Assembly (NCBI GenBank): GCA_007127385.1
Contig: SKZM01000204.1
Location: 1 to 22,140, forward strand
Source: Methanosalsum sp.
GTDB lineage: Archaea > Halobacteriota > Methanosarcinia > Methanosarcinales > Methanosarcinaceae
Length of the DNA: 22,140 bases
Reading direction: 5' to 3'
In this document: positions 7,191 to 15,273 of the stretch, in pieces
Layout: the number at the start of each line of letters is the position of its first letter
Position numbering within the stretch: the first letter of the stretch is position 1
Notes under the pieces: generated by a model
The model's input: the letters and a program-made list of their open reading frames with translations, nothing else
Database searches by the model: none
Told to the model about the DNA's origin: nothing
Position numbers and translations under genes: made by a program

Positions 7191-7260
7191 ATGTCTTTGC
7201 TATTTATCATTCATTGCTTTTGTAGATTGCCTTTGCAGAAATCCTGTAATTCACTTGAAA

Positions 7261-7279
7261 AATATAAAAAAAATAAAAT
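7261..7279 (-). terminator. T-rich tract after purH, also a possible gpmI TATA region
   Basis: On the minus strand the 40 bases after the purH stop include TTTTATTTTTTTTATATT. Archaeal RNA polymerase terminates on such U-runs. The same bases hold TTTATATT, which would start a gpmI transcript near 7239 with a leader of about 50 bases. Confidence 0.45.
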
Positions 7280-7301
7280 GTCCCTCAGCTTCGTTTATTG
7301 T

Positions 7302-8918
7302 TCAGTGAAGGAAGTGTCTCATGCCAGTAAAGACAAGAGATACACCCAGACGGTTGGCAGTGGCAATAACCTCATTATCCCGTATCGAACCACCCGGGGA
7401 TACAATATAGTATATATTGTTCTCTGCAGCTTGCACTATACTGTCATCGAACGGGAAAAATGCATCAGATGCCATTACACAGTTTGATAATATCTGCTGG
7501 CAATATTTTTCAAAGGAGACATCAGGTTCTGAGCGCTGGTAAATCAGTTCAAGATTTTCAATGGCCTTGGTAGCTGCAAGTTTTCTGATGGAATCTACGC
7601 GGTTTGGCTGGCCTGCTCCCATTGCCAGAAGCATGAAGCATCCTTTTTTGTATTCATAGGCAATACTGACCGCATTGGATTTTATACGTTTGCAGGCATG
7701 AAGGGAAAACTCTGCAAGACCCCGTTTATCTTCTGGAAATGGTCTGTCTGTTACACATTCCCATTTTTCATATATGCCTTTGTTACGGGATTGTTTCAGA
7801 AGCCCGCCTGTTATATATCTGTATGTGTGCTCCTGTTGAAAATCCTCATTGAGCTCAGGGAGTTCAAGTATTCGAAGCTTTTCGCTCTTTTCCTTTAAAT
7901 ATTCCAGTGCATCAGGTTCAAAATCCGGAGCTAGTATCAGTTCAATAAATCTTCCTTTCAGTACCTTTGCACTTTCCAGATCAAAGGTCTGATTTGTGCA
8001 TATTATGCTCCCAAACCCTGAAACAGGATCTCCGTCCCATGCTGCTTGGAGTGCCTCTGTAAGGGAATCTCCGGTTGCAAAACCGCAGGGATTGTTATGT
8101 TTGACAATAGCTACAGCAGGCCTTGAAGGTTCGATCTCCTTTACGGTCTGCAGGGCATTATCCGCATCAATATAATTGTTATATGACAGTTTCTTGCCGT
8201 GAAGCTGTCTTGCTTTTGCAACAGAAGGTCCTTCCAAACAGGGCTCAATATATATATTCGCTTTCTGATGCCAGTTTTCACCATATCGCAGCTCTGTTGC
8301 GCTGTTAAATGTCATTCTGAGAGTATCCTCTTCCAGAAGAGTTTTGCTCAGGTATGTATCAATGGCACTGTCGTAATCTGCAGTATGTCTAAACGCTTTG
8401 ACTGCAAGCATTTTACGGATATCATCAGGCACATCATCATCGGTATCCAGATGTTCAAGGACTGTTCTATAATCCTCCGGATCACATATGACCGTGACTG
8501 ATTGATAATTTTTGGCGGCAGCCCTGATAAGGGTGGGTCCCCCAATGTCTATATTCTCTATGGCATCATTAATACTGATATCTTTTTTCGAAATGGTCTC
8601 TTCAAATGGGTATAGATTTACAGCTACAATATCTATCATAGATATATTTTCCCGGTTTGCTTCTTCCATGTGTACAGCATTGTTCCTGAGGCACAGAAGT
8701 CCGCCATGTATCTTTGGATGCAATGTCTTGACCCGACCATCCATCATTTCAGGAAATCCGGTAATGTCTGAAACATCGGTAACCTCAATACCTTCTTTTC
8801 TCAGGATATTGGCTGTACCGCCAGTTGAAACAATCTCTATTCCATGCTGTGCCAGTCCCTGTGCAAATTCTATTATTCCTGTTTTATCAGAGACGCTGAG
8901 CAATGCCCTTTTTGCCAA
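7302..8918 (-). CDS. purH: Bifunctional AICAR transformylase / IMP cyclohydrolase
   Basis: A 538-residue full-length PurH, which carries out the last two steps of IMP synthesis. The N-terminal IMP cyclohydrolase domain (1 to about 200) shows RALLSVSDKTG, STGGTA and GFPEMMDGRVKTLHPKIHGG (54-73). The AICAR transformylase domain shows LRYGENWHQKA (210-220), LSYNNYIDADNA, the catalytic KH pair at 273-274 followed by NNPCGFA, KSNAVSIA, and SDAFFPFDD near the C-terminus. Many archaea use PurP and PurO instead, so a bacterial-type PurH is a feature of the Methanosarcinales and some others. There is no ATG; the frame starts at TTG 8918, three bases after GGTGAT. The TATA at 8949-8956 puts the transcript start near 8928, supporting this start; a stronger-looking GAGGAG at 8945-8950 would then lie outside the mRNA. 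Confidence 0.96.
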   Translation of the reverse strand: MAKRALLSVSDKTGIIEFAQGLAQHGIEIVSTGGTANILRKEGIEVTDVSDITGFPEMMDGRVKTLHPKIHGGLLCLRNNAVHMEEANRENISMIDIVAVNLYPFEETISKKDISINDAIENIDIGGPTLIRAAAKNYQSVTVICDPEDYRTVLEHLDTDDDVPDDIRKMLAVKAFRHTADYDSAIDTYLSKTLLEEDTLRMTFNSATELRYGENWHQKANIYIEPCLEGPSVAKARQLHGKKLSYNNYIDADNALQTVKEIEPSRPAVAIVKHNNPCGFATGDSLTEALQAAWDGDPVSGFGSIICTNQTFDLESAKVLKGRFIELILAPDFEPDALEYLKEKSEKLRILELPELNEDFQQEHTYRYITGGLLKQSRNKGIYEKWECVTDRPFPEDKRGLAEFSLHACKRIKSNAVSIAYEYKKGCFMLLAMGAGQPNRVDSIRKLAATKAIENLELIYQRSEPDVSFEKYCQQILSNCVMASDAFFPFDDSIVQAAENNIYYIVSPGGSIRDNEVIATANRLGVSLVFTGMRHFLH

Positions 8919-8948
8919 AAAATCACCAAATGTAATTGTAAAATCTCC

Positions 8949-8956
8949 TCTATAAA
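8949..8956 (-). promoter_or_regulatory. TATA box for purH
   Basis: TTTATAGA on the minus strand. A start 25 bases downstream (about 8928) gives a leader of about 10 bases that begins next to GGTGAT (8922-8927) and reaches TTG 8918. Confidence 0.5.
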
Positions 8957-8965
8957 CGTTCTGGT

Positions 8966-10891
8966 TTAGATGTGATTCTCTGGATCGAACTTAATGAGCG
9001 GGCACACATCTATACAGTTTCCGCAGTGTTTGCAGTTGCCGGTTATTCTGGCTGTATTCTCTTTTATTCTGATGGCCCTGTTACTGCAGTGGCCTACGCA
9101 GACCCCGCACCCATGACATTTAAGTGCTCTGATGACTGAATACTTCACCCTGTGCATAAGTTCTTTAACCTTTTCTTCACTGCTGCTTCTGACCGTTATA
9201 TTCCCGGATGCAAAGACCTGTGCACTATCCTCAGCTTGAAGTACCATTGCAGCACCTTCAATGTATGAATCCTTTCCACATGCTCGAAGCATACCTTTAT
9301 TTTCCAGAAGTTCGATATCCACTGCGGTTCTAAATGCACCCTCTGCTGAAATTCCTCCTGCTCTGCATGGCTGATGACCCGAGGTCATGTGGAATCTTAG
9401 TTCTCCAGGATTCCTGCTCTTTTGTACAAGGTCAATTCCTGCTTTCTCTGCAACCCTCTGAATATTTTTAGGGGGGCGTTGCCATCTCCACATCCCGTGC
9501 TCAACCCACTCAGGAGACAGTCCCCTGCTCTGTGCATATTCATGGAGATGTTTCATCAATCTCTTTTCCATCTCAGGATGTGTCTCTTTTAGCCGTATTA
9601 GCTCAGACAAGGAGGACGAGGGACACAGCCAGCATCCTATTCTGTCGTATCCCTTTTCATAGAGGGGATTGTAGGGTGCATCTGTGCTGAATATGTATAG
9701 CCATACGTGAAGGGCTGTCCAGTTCTGGATCGGAGCAGCTCCGATCTGATTTACAACCCATGGGTTCTTCCATACTCTCTCACTTCTAGCCCTTGAAGTT
9801 GATTCATATTTTCGTTGCCCGAGAAATGTAAGACATCCGTCTGTGAAATTATCTTCTATCAGCCTGGAAATAGGTCCGAGTTTACAGACTTTGCAGCACC
9901 ATCTGGATTCTACACTTGGAGGTCCAAAATCAGTGACAGCGTTCCAGAATGCATCTCCTGCACTTGTTATTATAAGTTCTTTTCCATAATGCTCGACAAC
10001 ACGGTGTACATTTTCAATGGTTTCAGGAAATTCAAGGCCTGTATCTGCAAAGATTATACTGAAATCATCCATGCACTCAATTGCAAGCTGCATCACTGCA
10101 AGGCTGTCCTTACCTCCTGAATAGGAAACACATACAGGTTTTGAGGATGTTGTTGATGATACGTTTCTTATGAACCTGTGTGCGTCATGGACTGCTTTTT
10201 CAAGAGCCTCCCGGTTTGCTTTAATTGCATCATCCCAGGACTGTCCGCCTTCTGACTTGAGTGGATCGGTGATGTTTCCATTCCATCTGGTCTTGACGCC
10301 AACACCGTGATCGGATTCTATCATTTCATCTCCGCTCATACGTGTACGGCCAGCTGCGACAACCCTTTGGTCCCGGGTGACAACAACCACTTCTTCATTT
10401 TTCTGAATATTCCTGTCACAATCAATGATCCCGGGTGCGAGCACGCTGGCACCATTGCAGATGAAAGGGACTGCACTATCATCAATCATGACCCAGTTTT
10501 TAAGATGATGCACATCTTTATTTTGAAAGATCATTCCTGCCCCCTTCTGTCTGAGAAGAATGGTCCATCGGAGGGTCTCTATTTCAAAACGGATGGATGC
10601 AATAACTTCTCCATCGACAACGATTTCTTCCATTCTGTCATCATAGGGGGCTTTGTTAAGTACTACCAGCCGGTCATCGGGTATAAGTGGTGAATTGAAC
10701 TGTTCCATTGCTATCTCATTTATGAGTGAAATATCATATTCAAAAGCAGGACGTATATCACCAGGTGGTGTAACAGATACTTGGGTGGTTTCACTGCTGC
10801 ATCTGCTGCATCTCTCATCCAGTACAGGTACGTTGCACCGGTGGCACCAGTAGAGCATCAGTTTTCCCAGAAATACAGGTCTTGACATCAT
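8966..10891 (-). CDS. PUA / PAPS-APS reductase-like / double [4Fe-4S] ferredoxin fusion protein
   Basis: A 641-residue multidomain protein. Residues 14-31 form a zinc ribbon (C16, C19, C28, C31). About 145-202 looks like a PUA RNA-binding domain (ASVLAPGIIDCDR, EEVVVVTRDQRVVAAGRT). About 250-430 is the PAPS-reductase fold with the PP-loop SGGKDS (258-263), FADTGLEFPET, and the CC(332-333)...CxxC(420-423) arrangement that holds a [4Fe-4S] cluster in APS reductases. The C-terminus has two ferredoxin motifs (C592, C595, C598, C602; C620, C623, C626, C630). Annotation pipelines usually call this phosphoadenosine phosphosulfate reductase; the PUA domain suggests instead a sulfur or redox step on RNA, which is my inference. 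There is no sulfate-assimilation neighbour. Starts with ATG ATG at 10891; a TATA at 10912-10919 predicts a leaderless mRNA. Confidence 0.88.
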   Translation of the reverse strand: MMSRPVFLGKLMLYWCHRCNVPVLDERCSRCSSETTQVSVTPPGDIRPAFEYDISLINEIAMEQFNSPLIPDDRLVVLNKAPYDDRMEEIVVDGEVIASIRFEIETLRWTILLRQKGAGMIFQNKDVHHLKNWVMIDDSAVPFICNGASVLAPGIIDCDRNIQKNEEVVVVTRDQRVVAAGRTRMSGDEMIESDHGVGVKTRWNGNITDPLKSEGGQSWDDAIKANREALEKAVHDAHRFIRNVSSTTSSKPVCVSYSGGKDSLAVMQLAIECMDDFSIIFADTGLEFPETIENVHRVVEHYGKELIITSAGDAFWNAVTDFGPPSVESRWCCKVCKLGPISRLIEDNFTDGCLTFLGQRKYESTSRARSERVWKNPWVVNQIGAAPIQNWTALHVWLYIFSTDAPYNPLYEKGYDRIGCWLCPSSSLSELIRLKETHPEMEKRLMKHLHEYAQSRGLSPEWVEHGMWRWQRPPKNIQRVAEKAGIDLVQKSRNPGELRFHMTSGHQPCRAGGISAEGAFRTAVDIELLENKGMLRACGKDSYIEGAAMVLQAEDSAQVFASGNITVRSSSEEKVKELMHRVKYSVIRALKCHGCGVCVGHCSNRAIRIKENTARITGNCKHCGNCIDVCPLIKFDPENHI

Positions 10892-10911
10892 AGAGTCACA
10901 ATAATGTTTTC

Positions 10912-10919
10912 AATAAATA
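10912..10919 (-). promoter_or_regulatory. TATA box for the PAPS-reductase-like gene
   Basis: On the minus strand TATTTATT, centred 25 bases before ATG 10891. No ribosome binding site precedes the ATG, so a leaderless transcript is likely. Confidence 0.5.
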
Positions 10920-10939
10920 ATTGTTGGTAGCTACAGGGA

Positions 10940-11740
10940 TCAAAAGAATTTTGACATCAGAGATTTTCTGGACTTGCAGAGGTTTGAATAACTGCAGTTT
11001 GTGCAAAGGTCGTTTTTCTTTCCTTCAGGCATCATCCCATCCTTTATGCTCTTGATCCGGTTCCTGATCTTCAAAACCTGTCTGCGGTCTGTACTTCTGA
11101 TTACTGATTTTCGGATGACAGCGTCTCTGGAATATAGCACAAATCCTGTACCTGCAGTATTGCCATATTTTTCTTCTGTCAACATCACCATTGATGCCAG
11201 ATGGATCCTGTCATTTTTCCAGATGCCATTATCCGGATATTTTCCACCTTTTATGATTATAGGGACCTGTTTATCGCTGTCCTTCACTACCATAGTCGGT
11301 GAACCTATTATTCCAGTTTTTTCAGAATGTATATATGGCTCAATTGAGACCGGAGTTAGATATTCAAGCATCAGCTCTGTACCATATTGTGTGAGTTGCG
11401 CATTGAGATTTGCACAGATATTTTCGATACAGGACTCGACGTTGCCTTTTGAACTACAGATCGTTTCCTCATCTGCCCTTTGAACAACCTCGGGATAAAT
11501 GAGATCAAATTCTTCACATAGATTAATATATCTGGATTTGAGCAGTGAGTACAGATCATCGTCTTTTAACGAAACGCGTTTCAACACCTCATGGTAGCGA
11601 ATTGAAAGTTCTTTGAGAAGCAGGTTTTCAATATATTTCATATGTAAATTAAGTGGCCCACGTTCTCTATAAAGAAAGTATACTCGACGAGGGCATATAA
11701 GATATGTTACAATATCTGATACTTTTATTTGCAGCATCAT
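10940..11740 (-). CDS. Cas4/RecB-like protein with Fe-S cysteines but degenerate nuclease motif
   Basis: A 266-residue protein of the Cas4/DUF83 type. It opens with VSDIVTYLICPRRVYF, the Cas4 N-terminal cysteine helix (C16), and ends with CTNCSYSNLC (C246, C249, C255), so all four [4Fe-4S] ligands are present. The central PD-(D/E)xK core should read roughly GxIDxV...VPVEIKxGK; here it reads GIIGSPTMVV...VPIIIKGGK, so the acidic residues appear lost and only K164 remains. It may therefore bind DNA without cutting it, or use another site. There are no CRISPR repeats or other cas genes in the window. Start is ATG ATG at 11740 with a TATA at 11761-11768, predicting a leaderless mRNA. It ends 48 bases from the start of the PAPS-reductase-like gene on the same strand, which has its own TATA box. 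The regulator gene is divergent. Confidence 0.8.
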   Translation of the reverse strand: MMLQIKVSDIVTYLICPRRVYFLYRERGPLNLHMKYIENLLLKELSIRYHEVLKRVSLKDDDLYSLLKSRYINLCEEFDLIYPEVVQRADEETICSSKGNVESCIENICANLNAQLTQYGTELMLEYLTPVSIEPYIHSEKTGIIGSPTMVVKDSDKQVPIIIKGGKYPDNGIWKNDRIHLASMVMLTEEKYGNTAGTGFVLYSRDAVIRKSVIRSTDRRQVLKIRNRIKSIKDGMMPEGKKNDLCTNCSYSNLCKSRKSLMSKFF

Positions 11741-11760
11741 CTGTATGTATTATTTGTCAT

Positions 11761-11768
11761 TAAATAAT
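11761..11768 (-). promoter_or_regulatory. TATA box for the Cas4-like gene
   Basis: ATTATTTA on the minus strand within an AT-rich run, centred about 24 bases before ATG 11740; no ribosome binding site is seen, so leaderless. Confidence 0.45.
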
Positions 11769-11799
11769 AAATTTTTGATAAAGTAGCCGGAGTCGTCAA

Positions 11800-11821
11800 T
11801 TAACGAATGCCCATTCGTTAA
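11800..11821 (+). promoter_or_regulatory. 22-bp inverted repeat, probable operator of the HTH regulator
   Basis: The arms TTAACGAATG (11800-11809) and CATTCGTTAA (11812-11821) are perfect reverse complements separated by CC. The right arm runs straight into the TATA box TTAAATATATATG (11818-11830), the BRE/TATA zone where a bound repressor would block TBP/TFB. It is also about 32 bases upstream of the divergent Cas4-like TATA box. The adjacent helix-turn-helix gene is the obvious candidate to bind it. Confidence 0.65.
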
Positions 11822-11830
11822 ATATATATG
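11820..11830 (+). promoter_or_regulatory. TATA box of the regulator/mevalonate operon
   Basis: AAATATATATG, centred near 11825, places the transcript start near 11850, after the in-frame ATG at 11836 and just before ATG 11857. This is the reason for choosing the later start. Confidence 0.55.
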
Positions 11831-11856
11831 TATCAATGCATTTTATTTGTTTGATC

Positions 11857-12597
11857 ATGGCTGAAGGTACATCCTACGATAATATTCGTAAAAAACTGGC
11901 TGAAAAGATGGCAGGTGAAATTACCCTCTCTGAAAAGCCCGGAGAGGCACTGAAAAAATGGAGATTGAATTTTGAAATTGCTCAGACCGAACTTTCTGCC
12001 TACCTTGGAGTATCGCCTTCGGTTATAAGTGACTATGAGAGCGGGAGAAGAAAATCACCGGGTACTCTGATTGTAAGTAAGATCATTGAAGCTCTCCTGA
12101 ATATTGAAACAGAACGCGGTGGACAGAAAATACATGCATATGAGGGGATGCTTTATACTGAATCCTCTTCAAAGGCAGTTTATGGTACATACGAATATAC
12201 GTATCCAATGCAGCTTGCAAGACTTGCAAATCTTATTGAGGCTGACATCATTTATAAAGGAATGGAAAAACCTCTCTATGGATTTACAGTAATTGACAGT
12301 AAACGTGCTATCCTTGAGATGTCTTCTCATGAATTTCAGAGACTTTACGGCTGGAGCACAGAGAGAGCTATGATTTTCACAAAACTTTCCACCGGAAAAT
12401 CTCCAATGGTGGCCATAAGGGTCACAAATCTAAAGCCAGGCGCAGTAGTAATTCATGGGTTAAACGGTACTGAAGTTGATCCAATGGTCAAAAAAATGGC
12501 AGAAATTGACAGAATACCGGTTCTTGCAAGTACGATGAATTTAGATGATATCATAATTACGCTCAAAAAATACAGCCAGTACCATACAATAGAATAA
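11857..12597 (+). CDS. HTH (Xre-type) transcriptional regulator of the mevalonate operon
   Basis: A 246-residue protein with an Xre/cro-type helix-turn-helix at about residues 31-80 (EALKKWRLNFEIAQTELSAY, then VSPSVISDYESGRRKSPG). The C-terminal 150 residues form a second domain, probably for sensing a ligand or for oligomerisation (YPMQLARLANLIEADIIY, YGFTVIDSKRAILEMS, PGAVVIHGL), as in a family of archaeal putative regulators. The in-frame ATG at 11836 would add seven residues (MHFICLI) but lies upstream of the predicted transcript start, so I use ATG 11857. It is followed after 25 bases by HMG-CoA synthase, a neighbourhood I recall as frequent in methanogens, and a perfect inverted repeat covers its promoter. 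Autoregulation and control of isoprenoid synthesis are inferred. Confidence 0.85.
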   Translation: MAEGTSYDNIRKKLAEKMAGEITLSEKPGEALKKWRLNFEIAQTELSAYLGVSPSVISDYESGRRKSPGTLIVSKIIEALLNIETERGGQKIHAYEGMLYTESSSKAVYGTYEYTYPMQLARLANLIEADIIYKGMEKPLYGFTVIDSKRAILEMSSHEFQRLYGWSTERAMIFTKLSTGKSPMVAIRVTNLKPGAVVIHGLNGTEVDPMVKKMAEIDRIPVLASTMNLDDIIITLKKYSQYHTIE

Positions 12598-12622
12598 TCT
12601 TTAATTAATAACAGGTGAAAAA

Positions 12623-13672
12623 ATGAATACAGGGATAGTCTCATATGGTGCCTATATTCCAAGATATCGAATAAAGGTAGAAGAAATTGCCCGGGTCTGG
12701 GGAGATGATGCAGATAGTCTTTCTTCCGGATTGATGGTACATGAAAAATCAGTACCTGATATTGATGAGGATGCTGCAACAATTGCAGTTGAGGCTTCAC
12801 GGGCTGCTTTAATCAGAGGTGGCCTTGATGCCGGTAGAATAGGTGCGGTATACACCGGGTCTGAAAGTCATCCATACGCAGTAAAACCTACAAGTACCAT
12901 TGTAGCAGAAGCTGTAGGTGCTACCCCTGATCTGACGGCAGCAGACTTTGAATTTGCATGTAAGGCAGGAACTGCCGCTGTTCAGGCATGCATGGGTCTT
13001 GTAGCATCAGGATATATCGATCTTGGACTTGCAATTGGTGCAGATGTGTCACAGGGAGCACCGGGTGATGCACTGGAGTATACGGCAGCTGCAGGAGGGG
13101 TTGCTTTTCTTATAGGAAGCAAGGATTCTGAAATGGTTGCTGTTATTGAGGATACCTATTCCTTCAGTACTGATACTCCGGATTTCTGGAGAAGGGAAGG
13201 AATGCCATATCCTGAACACGGCGGACGGTTTACAGGTGAACCCGGCTATTTCAAGCATGTTACAAAAGCAGCAGAAGGTCTTATGAAGAAAATGGACACC
13301 TATCCAAAGGAGTATGATTATGCTGTATTCCACCAGCCAAACGGGAAGTTCCCGACAAGGGTTGCAAAGATGCTGGGCTTTAGCAGGGAACAGATCAAAC
13401 CCGGGCTTGTGGTTCCAAGGCTTGGAAATACCTATTCCGGCTCCTGTCTTATGGGAATTGCAGCTACCCTGGATCAGGCAGAACCAGGAGATCGGATATT
13501 CGCCACTGCCTTTGGCTCAGGAGCAGGGGCGGATGCGTTCAGTTTCAGGGTCACAGACCGGATTGAAGAGGTCAGAAACCGGGTGCAGACAGTTGAGGAG
13601 ATGCTGGAGGATCCGATCTATATTGATTATGCCATATATGCCAAACATAAGGATAAATTAAAACGTGCATGA
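12623..13672 (+). CDS. Hydroxymethylglutaryl-CoA synthase
   Basis: A 349-residue archaeal HMG-CoA synthase, which condenses acetyl-CoA with acetoacetyl-CoA to HMG-CoA, the precursor of mevalonate and archaeal ether lipids. The catalytic residues expected for the family are present: E81 in [12 protein letters not shown], the acyl-carrying C113 in [11 protein letters not shown], and H237 in [21 protein letters not shown] and [10 protein letters not shown] complete the thiolase-fold signature. The start ATG 12623 follows AGGTGA at 12613-12618 by 4-5 bases. It is the first enzyme gene of the run with thiolase and DUF35; in archaea the three products have been shown to form one complex with a shared CoA site that channels acetoacetyl-CoA. 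Spacing to the thiolase start is 12 bases. Confidence 0.95.
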   Translation: MNTGIVSYGAYIPRYRIKVEEIARVWGDDADSLSSGLMVHEKSVPDIDEDAATIAVEASRAALIRGGLDAGRIGAVYTGSESHPYAVKPTSTIVAEAVGATPDLTAADFEFACKAGTAAVQACMGLVASGYIDLGLAIGADVSQGAPGDALEYTAAAGGVAFLIGSKDSEMVAVIEDTYSFSTDTPDFWRREGMPYPEHGGRFTGEPGYFKHVTKAAEGLMKKMDTYPKEYDYAVFHQPNGKFPTRVAKMLGFSREQIKPGLVVPRLGNTYSGSCLMGIAATLDQAEPGDRIFATAFGSGAGADAFSFRVTDRIEEVRNRVQTVEEMLEDPIYIDYAIYAKHKDKLKRA

Positions 13673-13684
13673 GGGGTGCTGAAA

Positions 13685-14857
13685 ATGAGAGACGTTGCAA
13701 TAATTGGAATAAAAAACACAAAATTTGGTGAAATGTGGGACAATTCCTTCAGGGATATATTTGTTGAGGCAGGTGTTGGATCTCTGGAGGATGCAGGTGT
13801 GTCCGGAGAGGAGATCGACGGCCTCTATGTAGGAAATATGAGTGGTGGACAGTTTGTAGAGCAGGAACATATCGGTGCCCTTATAGCAGATTACTCCGGG
13901 CTGGCAAAAAACCTCCATGTACCCTCTACCCGGCTTGAAGCGGCCTGTGCATCAGGTGGTCTTGCTCTCAGGCAGGCAATATTTGGTGTAGCATCAGGCT
14001 ATCAGGATATTGTGGTTGCTGCAGGTGTTGAAAAAATGACCGATGTATCATCTTCGGTGGCTTCTGCAGCACTTGCAGCAGCTTCTGATCGTGAATGGGA
14101 AGGTATTATGGGAGCAACATTCCCCGGCCTGTATGCCATGATCGCCAGAATGCATATGCATATGTATGGTACTACATCAGAGCAGATGGCAGAGGTTGCT
14201 GTGAAGAACCATTCAAATGGCTTCATGAATCCTATATCCCAGTACAGGAGAAAGATCACTGTAGAGGATGTATTAAATTCTATAATGGTTGCAGATCCCC
14301 TCCATATACTGGACTGCTCCCCTATCACAGACGGTGCATCTTCACTGGTGCTTGCACCTGCAGATGTGGCGCATAAATATACTGATACCCCTGTATATAT
14401 AAGGGCCAGTGCTCAGGCAAGTGATACCATTTCCCTTCATGACAGGCGTGATATTACTACACTTGATGCAACGGTTGCTGCTGCAAAGAGAGCTTATGAG
14501 ATGGCAAATCTTGGACCATCTGATATTGATATTGTTGAACTTCATGACTGCTTTACGATCGCTGAGATATGTGCAATAGAGGATCTTGGATTCGTAGAGA
14601 AGGGAGAAGGAGGTCGCTTCACAGAGGACGGGGAAACTGCTATTGGTGGTAAGATACCGGTAAATACATCCGGTGGTTTGAAATCCTGTGGTCATCCGGT
14701 TGGTGCGACCGGCATAAAACAGGCAGTAGAGATTGTTCACCAGCTAAGAGGTGAGGCAGGAAAGCGGCAGATTCAGGGAGCTAATGTCGGACTTACCCAT
14801 AATGTGGGTGGTTCAGGTGCAACTGCTGTTGTGCATATATTATCGAGGGAGAGGTGA
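13685..14857 (+). CDS. Acetyl-CoA C-acetyltransferase (acetoacetyl-CoA thiolase)
   Basis: A 390-residue thiolase of the archaeal/SCP2-like type, making acetoacetyl-CoA from two acetyl-CoA. The nucleophile is C88 in [15 protein letters not shown]. Later come [31 protein letters not shown] (the catalytic histidine lies in GHP) and a closing [12 protein letters not shown]. The ATG at 13685 is chosen over the GTG at 13676 because GAGGGGTG (13671-13678) lies 6 bases before the ATG and overlaps the GTG. The reaction is unfavourable alone; channelling to HMG-CoA synthase through the DUF35 partner, encoded next, pulls it forward. It ends inside the ribosome binding site of the DUF35 gene. Confidence 0.95.
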   Translation: MRDVAIIGIKNTKFGEMWDNSFRDIFVEAGVGSLEDAGVSGEEIDGLYVGNMSGGQFVEQEHIGALIADYSGLAKNLHVPSTRLEAACASGGLALRQAIFGVASGYQDIVVAAGVEKMTDVSSSVASAALAAASDREWEGIMGATFPGLYAMIARMHMHMYGTTSEQMAEVAVKNHSNGFMNPISQYRRKITVEDVLNSIMVADPLHILDCSPITDGASSLVLAPADVAHKYTDTPVYIRASAQASDTISLHDRRDITTLDATVAAAKRAYEMANLGPSDIDIVELHDCFTIAEICAIEDLGFVEKGEGGRFTEDGETAIGGKIPVNTSGGLKSCGHPVGATGIKQAVEIVHQLRGEAGKRQIQGANVGLTHNVGGSGATAVVHILSRER

Positions 14858-14862
14858 GATTA

Positions 14863-15273
14863 ATGTCTGTACCAAGATTCTGGAGAAAACAGATTCAGAG
14901 ATACAATCTGATTGGAACGCACTGCAGGAACTGCAATGAACATTTCTATCCTCCGCGTAACATGTGTCCCACATGCAGACGCGATGGAGATATCGAGTCT
15001 TATAAATTCACTGGAAATGGTGAAATAGTATCATTTACAGTAATCCGTGCTGCAGCTGAAGGATTTGAACACCAGACCCCCTATGTGCTTGCTATTGTTA
15101 AACTGGATGAGGGTGCCAGGCTTACCACCCAGATAGTATGTAACGATCTTTCTCAGATACACATGGGGATGCGTGTGAGGCCGGTCTTCAGAAAACTGGG
15201 TGATGGTGGAGAGAAGGGAATGATCTATTATGGAACCAAATTTGTACCTGTAAAGCCCCTGAAACATGATTGA
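14863..15273 (+). CDS. DUF35 zinc-ribbon/OB-fold scaffold protein of the thiolase-HMGCS complex
   Basis: A 136-residue protein with an N-terminal helix, a rubredoxin-like zinc ribbon (C21, C24, C35, C38; HCRNCNEHFYPPRNMCPTC) and a C-terminal OB fold (about 45-130). In the archaeal thiolase/HMG-CoA synthase complex this protein bridges the two enzymes and helps form the common CoA pocket. The ATG at 14863 is preceded by GAGGTGA (14851-14857) with 5 bases spacing; the in-frame GTG at 14854 lies within that site and is rejected. The ribosome binding site itself contains the thiolase stop. The end overlaps the next gene by 8 bases. Confidence 0.92.
   Translation: MSVPRFWRKQIQRYNLIGTHCRNCNEHFYPPRNMCPTCRRDGDIESYKFTGNGEIVSFTVIRAAAEGFEHQTPYVLAIVKLDEGARLTTQIVCNDLSQIHMGMRVRPVFRKLGDGGEKGMIYYGTKFVPVKPLKHD

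Noticed and set aside
5622..8918. gpmI and purH as a functional operon
   Set aside because: A T-rich tract with termination character and a possible TATA box separates them, and their pathways are unrelated; co-transcription is possible but not shown.
8512..8955. 147-residue plus-strand open frame
   Set aside because: Antisense to the N-terminal part of purH, whose motifs are unmistakable; no promoter or ribosome binding site.
11001..11483. 160-residue plus-strand open frame
   Set aside because: Antisense to the Cas4-like gene; the minus-strand product has the family cysteines and the antisense product shows no motif.
10940..11740. Presence of a CRISPR-Cas system
   Set aside because: The Cas4-like protein stands alone; no repeat-spacer array and no other cas gene appear anywhere in the window.
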